64,000 bases of DNA from Bordetella ansorpii. Its GTDB lineage: Bacteria > Pseudomonadota > Gammaproteobacteria > Burkholderiales > Burkholderiaceae_B. A program made the position numbers and the translations under genes. The notes beneath the pieces are model-generated. The model was given only the letters and a program-made list of their open reading frames with translations, did no database searches and was not told where the DNA came from. The stretch lies in NCBI RefSeq assembly GCF_900078315.1, contig NZ_FKBS01000029.1, positions 981,425-1,045,424 of the forward strand, written 5' to 3'. Shown piece after piece: positions 1-8,170 of the stretch (positions within the stretch are counted from its first letter, which is position 1; each line of letters starts with the position of its first letter).

Positions 1-1564
1 CGCGGAAATCGCGTGCGGCGAACGAGGGCAAGGCCGGCCCGATCTGGTTCCAGGTGCCCTGCGTCAGGGTGAACGTGCCGACGTCGATGGCGCCCGCCGC
101 GCCGGTGGTGACCTGGCCCGCCGCCGCCGGCGTCAGGGTCAGTCCGCCATTGCGGCCCGTGATGGCGGCGTTGATCGCGATGTTGCGCGCCGCCAGCAAG
201 GACAACGTGTTGCCACTGTCCCAGGTGATCGCCTGCCTGACGACGATGTCGCCGTTGCCCGACGAGCCGTCTCCGGTAACCAGTTCGAAGTTGGTCTGGG
301 CCAGGCTGGTCACGATCGTGTCAGCCGACACGTTGCCGCCGTTGGCGATGTCGTCGACGATCAGGTCGTCGGGGTCGAGCAGCCATCGGCCAGTCTGCCC
401 ACCCTTGGCCTGCGTGGATACGCGAGTGGAATCCGCGATCTCGATGTGCTTCTTGCCGGAAGTCTCGACAAATCCCCCCTTGCCGCCCTGCCCGCCCTCG
501 GCCTTGATCTTGCCCGAGAACTTCGCCGTATTCCCGGCGATGGCCACCACCTGGCCACCCTGCCCGCCCGCCGCCGTGGCCGACGCGTCGATCACGCCCG
601 CCACCTCGACGTTGCCGCCCGTGACGGTAACCGTGCCGCCCTGGCTGGCGTGGCGCGCCTCCAGCGTGCCGGTGGACTGCACCGTGCCCGTATCGCCTGC
701 CGTCAGGAAGATGCGCCCGCCCTTGGACGCCGTGCCCGTGGCCTTGATGACCCCCTGCGTGTTGCCCGCCAGCGCATACACGTTGCCGCCGTTGGCCCGC
801 AGCTCGGCCTGCGCCGCTCGGATCGCCCCGCTGTTCAACGCCTCGGTATCACCGCCGCCGATCTTGACCGACAGCTTGCCGTCCGCGTCGGCCGCGTCGC
901 GCATCAGCACTTCGTAACCCGCCGCCAGCGCCACCGTGCCGTTGGGCGCTTCGATGGTGCCGCTGTTCTCGACCCGGCGCGCAATCAGCGCCACGTCGCC
1001 CTGCGCCGAGCGGATCGTGCCCGCGTTGATCACCTGCGCCTGGCTGTCGCCCTTGAACGTCAGGTCGCCGCCGTTCATGAACTGCTGGTTGTCCACGTCG
1101 TGCGTGGACGCCGCGAACGTGCCGCCCGTATTGATCGTGCCCTTCGGCCCCACCACCACGCCCGACGGGTTGATCAGGTAGACGCTGCCCGACGACGACA
1201 GGTTGCCGTCGATGCGGCTGGCCGTGTTGCCCGTGACCCGGTTCAGCGTCGCGCCGCTACCGTTGTTGAAGCGCGCCGACGCCGCTTCGCCCACCGAGAA
1301 GCCGTTCCAGTTGATGATCGCCCGGTTCGACGCCTGGTTCACCGTCAGCGTGTTGCCCGATTGGCTGATCGTGCCGCTGCCGGCGGCGAACTTGCCGCCC
1401 GTGGGCAGGTTGCCGCCGCCGGCCGTGGCCGTCTGCGGCAGGAAGGCGCTGGCCACCAGCACGGCGCCCAGCGTCAACGTGAATGGCCGATGTCCAGGGC
1501 GAGCCGAAGCAAGACGGTTGATGGACGTGCGACGGATTGCGGTCTTGCGTGCCTGGATAGCCAT
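1..1564 (-). CDS. TpsA exoprotein (filamentous haemagglutinin-like), N-terminal part, truncated by window edge
   Basis: Minus-strand frame open from the start codon to the left edge with no stop (about 520 residues visible). After a basic N-region and a hydrophobic segment ending ATATAG comes a TPS secretion domain: SGTISQSGNTLTVNQASNRA, WNGFSVG, FNNGSGATLNRVTG, then LINPSGVVVG (the NPNG-type motif) and repeats of the form NSGTIEA, typical of a right-handed beta-helix. Such proteins cross the outer membrane through a cognate TpsB pore, here encoded 89 bp upstream on the same strand. ATG at 1570 touches its AGAGGA ribosome site directly, so the ATG six bases further on (1564) is the better start. 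Substrate or host target cannot be told from the visible part. Confidence 0.85.
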   Translation of the reverse strand, partial: MAIQARKTAIRRTSINRLASARPGHRPFTLTLGAVLVASAFLPQTATAGGGNLPTGGKFAAGSGTISQSGNTLTVNQASNRAIINWNGFSVGEAASARFNNGSGATLNRVTGNTASRIDGNLSSSGSVYLINPSGVVVGPKGTINTGGTFAASTHDVDNQQFMNGGDLTFKGDSQAQVINAGTIRSAQGDVALIARRVENSGTIEAPNGTVALAAGYEVLMRDAADADGKLSVKIGGGDTEALNSGAIRAAQAELRANGGNVYALAGNTQGVIKATGTASKGGRIFLTAGDTGTVQSTGTLEARHASQGGTVTVTGGNVEVAGVIDASATAAGGQGGQVVAIAGNTAKFSGKIKAEGGQGGKGGFVETSGKKHIEIADSTRVSTQAKGGQTGRWLLDPDDLIVDDIANGGNVSADTIVTSLAQTNFELVTGDGSSGNGDIVVRQAITWDSGNTLSLLAARNIAINAAITGRNGGLTLTPAAAGQVTTGAAGAIDVGTFTLTQGTWNQIGPALPSFAARDFR

Positions 1565-1653
1565 TGCCATTCCTCTGGAGATGCTGCTTCAGCCTGCTTG
1601 TTGTGTCGATGAGCCCGAAGCGCGCCGCGGTGCGGCGCCTGCCGGGCAATACG

Positions 1654-3411
1654 TCAATAGCGCAACGTGACCCGCGCCTGTACGTTCCAGTCGCCGGATT
1701 GCGTCAGCCCGGCATCGCGCAGCGCATAGCCGAACGTGACGCCCGTGGACAGGTAGCGCGCCAGGTCGTAGTCCAGCCCCGCGCCCACGCCGCTGACGGT
1801 GGTGCGCTCCTTCGTATAGCGGTCCTTGCCCGAACCCAGGTCCACGAACAGGAACGGCGACAGCCCGTCGGCCACGCCCGTGCTGCGCGACAACACGGGA
1901 ATGCCTGTCAGGCGCAGTTCGTTGCGCCACACGAAGCCGCTGTCCACGCTGACGTCGTCGAAGTTGTAGCCGCGCACCGCGTACAAGCCGCCCAGCGACA
2001 TCCGCTCGGTGTCCGGCAGCGATTGGCTGGCCAGCATGCCCGAGAAGCTGCTGACCCAGCTCAGGTTGTCAGCCAACGTCGTCACTCGCTGCAGGTCCAG
2101 CGCCGGATAGGCGTAGGTGACGTCGTCGATGCGGCCGTTGGTGAAGCGGCTCCAGGTGCGCGCGTTGTTGTCCGACGCGATGCCACCGGGGTTGTACTTC
2201 AGGCGCGCATCGATCGAGGTGCGGCCATAATCGTCGGTGAGGTCGCGGTTCCAGCCCAGCACGAACTGGAACAGCTTGGCGCTGCCGCTGCCGATGTTCA
2301 GGTCGTAGAAATACGCCGTGCGCGACAACGACTTGAACTCGAAGCCGCCGTAGATATCGCCCCAGTAATGCCCCGGCAGGATGTTCGAGATGGCCGAGCG
2401 GTAGATCACCGGCAGCTCGAAGGCGCGGCTTTCGAAGGCGAAGAACGCGTTGGCGCGCTCGCGCGTGGCCACGAAGCCCGGCGCGATCTCCAGTTGCTGG
2501 CGCGGCGCGGTCGGGATGATGATGCGCGCGGCGTGGCTCAGGTACTTGGGATACTCGCCGCCTTCCAGCGACATGCGGCCCTGGCTCCAGGCGTTGTCGC
2601 TGGTGGTCAACTGGTACGACACGATGGTGCCGTTCAGGCTGGGGAACCACGCATTCGCGCCCAGCGAGTAGCGGTCCTTGCCCGTGCCTTCAGAGCCGTT
2701 GTTGGCCCAGCCGGCGAACACCTGCCACGACTTGGCCGTGGTCAGGTTCACGCCCAGGTCGCTCAGCGCGGTCTGCTCGCCCGGCTGGAATACGCCTTCG
2801 GCGCGGCGGTACGGCGTGCGGTTCAGCCAGTCCAGGTCTTCCTGCAAGGCGCCCGCGTCGATGCGGCCGCCCGGCTTGACGCGCAGGCCGCGCTGCACCA
2901 GCGCGGCCTCGGCCTGGTCGCCGCCCGCCACCGACACGCGGCCCATGTTGAATTCGATGATGCGCACCTGCAGCACGCCGCCCGTCAGTTCCTGCGGAGG
3001 CAGGGTCACCGAGACAAAGGGATAGCCGCTGTCGCGGTATACCTTGGCAATGGCGGCCTGGATGCTGCCGGCCAGGGACAGCGACAACGGCTTGCCCAGG
3101 AAAGGCGACAGCGCGGCCTGCATCTGCACCGCATCGGCATTGGCGGGCACGCCCGTGATGCCGGCCGCAGGCTGCTGCGCCACGGGCGCATCCTGGCCGA
3201 TCAGGTGCACGCCGGCCAGGTCCACGCCCAATGGCGTGTCGTCCGCCTTGCCGTAATCCTGCTCATCGATGCGCAGCGGCGCGGGCGCTTGGCGCGGCAC
3301 TTCGGGTTCGTGGCGTTCGATGGCGGCCTGGGCCCAGACCGATTGCAAGGGAACCGCCGCGATCACCGCGACCGCCAGAAGACGCGAACGGCGCCAGACT
3401 GCTATTTGCAT
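1654..3411 (-). CDS. TpsB outer-membrane transporter, ShlB/FhaC/HecB family (locus 1)
   Basis: 585 residues. A signal peptide (basic MQIAVWRRSR, hydrophobic core, SVWAQA) is followed by a linker, POTRA domains (AGSIQAAIAKVYRDSGYPFV; VLQVRIIEFNMGRVSVAGG) and a C-terminal 16-strand-type beta-barrel ending in the aromatic TLRY. The conserved L6 motif is intact (GGLYAVRGYNFDD). It exports the TpsA encoded just downstream in the same direction. The start at 3411 gives a normal signal peptide; a longer frame begins at 3495 but its extra 28 residues look non-coding. Length and domain order match the family (FhaC is about 550-580 residues). Confidence 0.92.
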   Translation of the reverse strand: MQIAVWRRSRLLAVAVIAAVPLQSVWAQAAIERHEPEVPRQAPAPLRIDEQDYGKADDTPLGVDLAGVHLIGQDAPVAQQPAAGITGVPANADAVQMQAALSPFLGKPLSLSLAGSIQAAIAKVYRDSGYPFVSVTLPPQELTGGVLQVRIIEFNMGRVSVAGGDQAEAALVQRGLRVKPGGRIDAGALQEDLDWLNRTPYRRAEGVFQPGEQTALSDLGVNLTTAKSWQVFAGWANNGSEGTGKDRYSLGANAWFPSLNGTIVSYQLTTSDNAWSQGRMSLEGGEYPKYLSHAARIIIPTAPRQQLEIAPGFVATRERANAFFAFESRAFELPVIYRSAISNILPGHYWGDIYGGFEFKSLSRTAYFYDLNIGSGSAKLFQFVLGWNRDLTDDYGRTSIDARLKYNPGGIASDNNARTWSRFTNGRIDDVTYAYPALDLQRVTTLADNLSWVSSFSGMLASQSLPDTERMSLGGLYAVRGYNFDDVSVDSGFVWRNELRLTGIPVLSRSTGVADGLSPFLFVDLGSGKDRYTKERTTVSGVGAGLDYDLARYLSTGVTFGYALRDAGLTQSGDWNVQARVTLRY

Positions 3412-3719
3412 GGGTTTCTTTATCTCGGTGATGCGTGTACGTGGATGTCTCAGGCTCGCGGGCTGCTGACCTTCAACCAAGGCCCCTGGCCGCAACCGGC
3501 GTCGTTTTCGTCGCAGTATTTCGAGAGAGACACGGCTCGGGACAAAGAAGCCCCTACGCGATGCCCGGGATCAGTAACCCTTATAAGCAACAAGTTCCAA
3601 AAAACATGTAAGACCCAGAAAAAAATGCCACGCATTATCGGAATAATGCGTGGCACTAGGGGATGTTGCCATCCCGACAGGTAAAAACTAGTAGAAACCC
3701 TTAATTGATCGGCTCCGTA
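3412..3719 (-). promoter_or_regulatory. Intergenic region upstream of TPS locus 1
   Basis: 308 bases without a gene between TpsB1 and the thiolase-like gene. It holds the terminator of the thiolase operon (3619-3655) and, toward 3412, the presumed promoter and leader of tpsB1. I see no convincing -35/-10 pair. Confidence 0.4.
3619..3655 (-). terminator. Rho-independent terminator after the thiolase-like gene
   Basis: Perfect 13-bp inverted repeat TGCCACGCATTAT / ATAATGCGTGGCA around a 4-base loop (3626-3655). On the minus strand it is followed by seven T (3625-3619), the classic intrinsic terminator for transcription arriving from 3720. Confidence 0.88.
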
Positions 3720-4892
3720 TTACAAAGTCTCGCCCGTCCCCAGAATGGCTGTGGACTGGCTGGACAGCGTGCCACCGTTGCCATGCACCAGCGCCGTCCT
3801 GGCGCCCTTGACCTGGCGCTCGCCGGCTTCGCCGCGCAGTTGCCGCACGGCCTCGATGGTGATGAACATGCCGTACATGCCCGGATGCGTGCACGACAGC
3901 CCGCCGCCATTGGTATTGACCGCCAGCCGCCCGCCCGGGGCCAGCGCGCCATCGGAGACGAACGGGCCGCCCTCGCCCTTCTTGCAGAAGCCCAGGTCTT
4001 CCAGGAACAGGATGGGGTTGATGGTGAAGGCGTCGTACAGCTCCAGCACGTCGATGTCGGCGGGCTTGAGGCCCGCCATGCCGAAGGCGATGGGGCCGGA
4101 CTGGGCGGCGGCCGTGACGGTCAGGTCGTCCATGGACGAGATCTGGCGGTTCCAGCAGGCGGTGGAACTGCCCAGCACGTAGACCGGCTTGTTGGGCAGA
4201 TCGCGCGCGCGGTCGGCGCGTACCAGCACATAGGCGCCCGCGCCATCGGTAACCAGGCAACTGTCGCGCACGGTGAGGGGATCGGACACCATGCGGGCGG
4301 ACAGCACGTCGTCGATGGACAGCGGATCGCGCATCATGGCTTCGGGATTGAGCTGCGCCCACTTGCGCGCGGCGACGGCCACCTCGGCCAGGTGTTCGCG
4401 CTTGGTGCCGTACTGATGCATGTGCCGCGCCGCCGCCATCGCATACGAACTGAGCGGACTGAGGGGGTTGTACGGCGTTTCGTAGGGTTGCGGGTCGAGC
4501 TTGCGGCGCGCGCTGCCGATCTCGGCGCGGTTCAGCGTGGAGGTGCGCTGCGTGCTGCCGTAGCACACCAGCACCGCGTTGCACTGCCCGCTGGCCAGCG
4601 CCTGCAGCGCGGGCATGAGATGCGCCACGAAGCTGGAGCCGCCGATCATGGTGCTGTCCATGAAGGTGGGGCGGATGCCCAGATGCTCGATGACGGGCAT
4701 GACCCACATGGTGGAGGCCACGCTGGCGGTGGCGATGCCGTCGATGTCCTGCATGGTGAGGCCGGCGTCGGCCACGGCGCGCTGCGCCGCCTGCACCAGG
4801 ATTTCCATTTCGGTATAGCCGTGGGCCTCGCCCAGGCCGGCATGGCCCACGCCCACGATGGCGGTGGCGCCGCGCAGTTTCGGATCGATCAT
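3720..4892 (-). CDS. Thiolase-like acetyl-CoA acetyltransferase (lipid-transfer/SCP2-thiolase type)
   Basis: 390 residues with a thiolase fold: N-terminal AIVGVGHAGLGE, DIDGIATASV, GGSSFVAHLMPALQALASGQ, and C-terminal LYDAFTINPILFLEDLGFC and NTNGGGLSCTHPGMYGM. The C-terminal HPGMYGM and G-rich segments resemble the non-canonical thiolases that pair with DUF35 proteins; the usual nucleophile motif of biosynthetic thiolases is replaced by GSSF, so classical thiolytic cleavage is uncertain. Its start overlaps the stop of the upstream Zn-ribbon/OB protein by 4 bp (ATGA), the usual partner arrangement. Likely acts on an acyl-CoA in a catabolic route; substrate unknown. Its mRNA ends at the hairpin at 3619-3655. 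Confidence 0.85.
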   Translation of the reverse strand: MIDPKLRGATAIVGVGHAGLGEAHGYTEMEILVQAAQRAVADAGLTMQDIDGIATASVASTMWVMPVIEHLGIRPTFMDSTMIGGSSFVAHLMPALQALASGQCNAVLVCYGSTQRTSTLNRAEIGSARRKLDPQPYETPYNPLSPLSSYAMAAARHMHQYGTKREHLAEVAVAARKWAQLNPEAMMRDPLSIDDVLSARMVSDPLTVRDSCLVTDGAGAYVLVRADRARDLPNKPVYVLGSSTACWNRQISSMDDLTVTAAAQSGPIAFGMAGLKPADIDVLELYDAFTINPILFLEDLGFCKKGEGGPFVSDGALAPGGRLAVNTNGGGLSCTHPGMYGMFITIEAVRQLRGEAGERQVKGARTALVHGNGGTLSSQSTAILGTGETL

Positions 4893-5296
4893 GCCCGGTC
4901 CTCCTGTTTGAACACCACGAGCTTGCCGTCGGGCGTGTCGACGAGTTGCACTTGTACCGCCATGCCGATCTTCACGGCGTCGGGCGCGATGCCGTCCACG
5001 CGGGACATCATGCGCGGGCCCTCGGCCAGGTCGACCAGCGCGACGTTGTAGTCGCCGCCCTGTTCGGCGCGGCGGCGCACCACGGTGGTGGAATAGACCG
5101 TGCCCTTGCCCGAGGGCGTGAACCAGTCCAGCCTGGGATCGCCGCAGTGCGGGCAGATGGCGCGCGGATAGAACACGGCCTGCTTGCAGCCCTGGCAGCG
5201 CTGGATCTGGAACTGCCCCTGCGACAGCAGGTCGTGATAGTGTTTTTCGGGGCCGACGGACGTAGCGCCCGCTGGAATGGCCGACTTCTGCGACAT
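4889..5296 (-). CDS. Zn-ribbon/OB-fold (DUF35-type) acyl-CoA-associated protein
   Basis: 135 residues. A rubredoxin-like zinc ribbon with two CxxC pairs (QRCQGCKQA and AICPHCGDPRLDW) is followed by an OB-fold segment (GKGTVYSTTVV, VALVDLAEGPRMMSRV). Proteins of this family form complexes with thiolase-like partners and help acyl-CoA binding; here the partner is translationally coupled just downstream. The ATG at 5296 places the first residues (MSQKSAIPAG) as expected; an upstream extension to 5350 has no family similarity that I recognise. Divergent from the LysR gene at 5715, which may regulate it. Confidence 0.85.
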   Translation of the reverse strand: MSQKSAIPAGATSVGPEKHYHDLLSQGQFQIQRCQGCKQAVFYPRAICPHCGDPRLDWFTPSGKGTVYSTTVVRRRAEQGGDYNVALVDLAEGPRMMSRVDGIAPDAVKIGMAVQVQLVDTPDGKLVVFKQEDRA

Positions 5297-5714
5297 GGCT
5301 CGCGTCTCCTCTTGTAACCGTGCATCGATTGTGCGGCGCACGGCAAGCACGCAGCAATCTCGTTTTGCTTAGGCCGGGTTTTGCGGGGCTTAACACCGGG
5401 CTGCCGCAGCCTCCTCTCCGTGGGACGAGCGGCCGGCAAGTCATCTCATGCCGCCCGACACCATGACTTCGCCATCGCTTAACCACGCATTCTCCAAAAC
5501 GGAATTGCGCCCCCATTGCGCGCCGGTCTACGTTGAGCGACACACCGGCCAGGCCGCACTCTTGCGCGCCCGCAAGCCGGGCCGGGCCCGCGTGCCGCCA
5601 CGACGGTCCTGAAAAAACGGAGACAAGCATCGTGAACGACACCGCAGCAAGCGGGCCGGCACGGGCCGCCGGCGTGCCCGCACGCCATCCGCGCGCCCGG
5701 CCAAAGGGCGCCCC
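5297..5714. promoter_or_regulatory. Divergent promoter region between DUF35/thiolase operon and LysR gene
   Basis: 418 bases without a credible gene. It contains a perfect 11-bp palindrome GTGCGGCGCAC at 5331-5341, 35 bp before the DUF35 start codon, a plausible operator for the divergently encoded LysR protein. No clear sigma70 promoter was found. Confidence 0.4.
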
Positions 5715-6632
5715 ATGGATCTCGTAGATTGCCGGCTGGTCGTCAACATCGCCCGCTCTCAAAGCCTCACGCACGGCGGACGCGACACGTTCCTCTCACT
5801 GCCGGCAGCCAGCCTGCGCCTGAAATCCCTGGAAGGTGAACTGGGCCTGCGCCTGTTCCACCGCCGCCACAACGGCATGGAACCGACCGAGGCCGGACAC
5901 GCCTTCATCCAGCATGCGCAGACCATCCTGGCCAACGTGGAGGGCCTGCACACGCATCTGCGCGGCTTCAAGGACAAGGGGCGCCGCTTCCTGCGCGTGG
6001 CGGCCAATACCTCGTACGTCACGGATTACCTGCCGCCGCTGGTGCGCGACTACCTGGCCGCGCACCCCGGCGTGGGCATCGACGTGCAATCGGCGCGCAA
6101 CTGCGACATCGACGCCAGCCTGATGGAAGACCGCATCGACATCGGCTTCGTCTCGTCGTACACGGCCAACTTCTGCACCGAACCCATCGACTTCGGTCCC
6201 GACCCGCTGGTGGCCATCGTGTCGGCCGACTCGCCGCTGGCCGGCCTGGACCGCATGGACATGCGCCGCTTCGCCGCCTGCGACCACGTGGTGCTGGGCG
6301 AACAGAGCACGCTGACGTACTACCTGCGCGCAAGGCTGGCCGAGGACGGCCTGAAGCTGAACGTGCGCACCACCGTGGCCGACTACCGCGCCATCCTGGA
6401 AATGGTGGCGTCGGGCATCGGCGTGGGCGTGGTGCATGCCTCGCTGCTGCACCGCTACGAAAGCCGCAAGGTGCGCGCGGTGGCGCTGGATGCCGCGTGG
6501 TCGCAGCACCGGCGCTATGCGCTGGTGGCGGAAGGCGCGCGCTCGCAGCACTACGTCAACGACTTCCTGTCGTACGTGGTGGACCACTGGGTGAGCGCAC
6601 GCCCCGGCGACGTTACGCAGGCCGCAGCGTGA
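5715..6632 (+). CDS. LysR-family transcriptional regulator
   Basis: 305 residues. N-terminal winged helix-turn-helix (LPAASLRLKSLEGELGLRLF followed by HRRHNGMEPTEAG), then a substrate-binding effector domain (DIDASLMEDRIDIGFVSSYT; VASGIGVGVVHASLL). The usual LysR opening (FxxVAExxSFTRAA) is altered here to VVNIARSQSLTHGGRD. It is divergent from the DUF35/thiolase pair and its last 20 bases overlap the 3' end of the convergent biotin-carrier gene, so it may control either neighbour. The inducer is unknown. Confidence 0.88.
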   Translation: MDLVDCRLVVNIARSQSLTHGGRDTFLSLPAASLRLKSLEGELGLRLFHRRHNGMEPTEAGHAFIQHAQTILANVEGLHTHLRGFKDKGRRFLRVAANTSYVTDYLPPLVRDYLAAHPGVGIDVQSARNCDIDASLMEDRIDIGFVSSYTANFCTEPIDFGPDPLVAIVSADSPLAGLDRMDMRRFAACDHVVLGEQSTLTYYLRARLAEDGLKLNVRTTVADYRAILEMVASGIGVGVVHASLLHRYESRKVRAVALDAAWSQHRRYALVAEGARSQHYVNDFLSYVVDHWVSARPGDVTQAAA

Positions 6633-6843
6633 ACAGCGCCTGATTCTCTTGGACGGCGGCGGCCTCGCTGGCGGCGATGCCGGCGATGACGCCGCCCTGC
6701 TCGGCCTCGACCGGGATCTCCATTTTCATGGACTCGATCACGGCCAGCACGTCGCCGGGCTGCACGGTGTCGCCCGGCGCGACCTCGATGCGCAACAGCG
6801 TGCCCGAGACGGGCGACAGGATGGTGAGGGGAGAAGTTGCCAT
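6613..6843 (-). CDS. Biotin carboxyl carrier protein (biotin/lipoyl attachment domain)
   Basis: 76 residues, a stand-alone biotinyl domain. The biotinylation motif is IESMKMEIPVEA with Lys40 as acceptor, and the fold is framed by SPVSGTLLRIEVAPGDTVQPGD and NQALFTLRPA. It would shuttle carboxybiotin between the biotin carboxylase encoded 7 bp upstream (6851-8170) and the carboxyltransferase at 11331-12878. Short free-standing carriers like this are seen in propionyl/methylcrotonyl-type and related carboxylase operons. Last gene of the operon; its 3' end overlaps the convergent LysR gene. Confidence 0.92.
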   Translation of the reverse strand: MATSPLTILSPVSGTLLRIEVAPGDTVQPGDVLAVIESMKMEIPVEAEQGGVIAGIAASEAAAVQENQALFTLRPA

Positions 6844-6850
6844 ATCGTTG

Positions 6851-8170
6851 TCAATGCCTGTCGGTGGAGTAGGCGCTGCCCAGGAAGGCCGGATCGTCCA
6901 GCACCCGCAGCACGAAGGGAATGTTGGTCTTGACGCCCTGGATGCGCGTGGCGGCCAGCGCCTGCTTCAGACGGGCGATGCACGCGGCGCGATCCTCGGC
7001 GCGCGCGATCACCTTGGCCAGCAGCGGGTCGTAGTAAGGCGTGATGCGGTTGCCCGGACCATAGGCCCGTTCGACGCGGATGCCGTCGCCGTCCGGAAAC
7101 TCATAGGCCTCCAGCACACCGCACGACGGAAAGAACCGCACCGGGTCTTCCGCGTACAGCCGCGCCTCGATGGCGTGGCCGTGGCGCTGCGGCGAGGCGC
7201 CGAGCACGTCGTCCAGCCGCGCGCCGTAGGCCAGGCGGATCTGCGCGGCCACGATGTCCACGCCGGTGATTTCCTCGGTGACCGCGTGTTCGACCTGCAG
7301 GCGCGTGTTCACCTCCAGGAAGCTGAAGCCATGCCGCGGGTCGTACAGCATCTCGACCGTGCCGATCACGTCGTAGCCGATGTCGGCCATGATGCCTTCC
7401 AGCCGCGCGGTGATGGCGGACAGCGCCTGGACCGGGATGCCGCTGGCGGGCGCCTCCTCGATCACTTTCTGGTGGCGGCGCTGCACGCTGCAGTCGCGCT
7501 CGAACAGGCAGCACACCGCGCCATGCCGGTCGGCCAGGAACTGGAACTCGATGTGGCGCGGCTGCACGGCCAACTGCTCGGCATACAGGCTGCTGGCGCC
7601 GAAAGCCTTGGCCGACACGCTGCTGGATCGCTCCCACGCGGCGGCCATCTGGTCGGCCTGGTGGATCGGCGTCATGCCGATGCCGCCCCCACCGCCCGAC
7701 GGCTTGAGCAGCACCGGCAGGCCGATGCGGGCGACGGCGTCTTCGAGATCCTGCAAGCTGTGCAGTTCGTCGCTGCTGGCCAGCATGGGCATGCCCAATG
7801 GACGAAAGTATTCGCGTGCCCGGATCTTGTCGCCCAGCAAGGCGATCCAGCGTGACGATGGGCCGATGAAGGTCAGCCCTGCCTCTTCCACGCCGCGCGC
7901 GAAGCCTGCGTTCTCGGACAGAAAGCCATATCCGGGATGAATGCCGTCGCAGTCCTGGTCGATGGCGGCGCGCAGGATCGCCTGCTGGTCCAGATAGCTC
8001 TCGCACGCGCTGGGGCCGCCGATGCGCACGGCGCGCGTGGCCTGCCGCACGTAGGGCAGTTCGGCGTCGGCATCCGAATGCACCGCCACCGACTCCACGC
8101 CCAGCGCATCCAGCGCGCGGACGATGCGCGAGGCCACCGCACCGCGATTGGCGATCAGCACGCGCTTCAT
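6851..8170 (-). CDS. Biotin carboxylase subunit of acyl-CoA carboxylase
   Basis: 439 residues, the normal length for a stand-alone AccC-like subunit. It makes carboxybiotin from bicarbonate and ATP. Visible motifs: N-terminal VLIANRGAVASRIVRA, the ATP-grasp glycine loop KPSGGGGGIGM (about 157-166), HIEFQFLADRHGA, RDCSVQRRHQKVIEEAP, and EVNTRLQVEHAVTE with the catalytic glutamates and arginine. The start overlaps the stop of the CoA-ligase gene by 4 bp. Being outside an accBC locus and next to a CoA ligase and a Bug receptor, it most likely serves a dedicated catabolic carboxylase rather than fatty-acid synthesis. Confidence 0.93.
   Translation of the reverse strand: MKRVLIANRGAVASRIVRALDALGVESVAVHSDADAELPYVRQATRAVRIGGPSACESYLDQQAILRAAIDQDCDGIHPGYGFLSENAGFARGVEEAGLTFIGPSSRWIALLGDKIRAREYFRPLGMPMLASSDELHSLQDLEDAVARIGLPVLLKPSGGGGGIGMTPIHQADQMAAAWERSSSVSAKAFGASSLYAEQLAVQPRHIEFQFLADRHGAVCCLFERDCSVQRRHQKVIEEAPASGIPVQALSAITARLEGIMADIGYDVIGTVEMLYDPRHGFSFLEVNTRLQVEHAVTEEITGVDIVAAQIRLAYGARLDDVLGASPQRHGHAIEARLYAEDPVRFFPSCGVLEAYEFPDGDGIRVERAYGPGNRITPYYDPLLAKVIARAEDRAACIARLKQALAATRIQGVKTNIPFVLRVLDDPAFLGSAYSTDRH

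Noticed and set aside
446-1612. Plus-strand frame over TPS locus 1
   Set aside because: Antisense to the clear TpsA1 signal peptide and TPS domain; R/A/V-rich shadow sequence.
3720-5774. 684-codon frame reading the thiolase as a fusion with an N-terminal extension
   Set aside because: The extension overlaps the DUF35 gene in another frame and is arginine-rich; the thiolase start is ATG 4892 with ATGA coupling.
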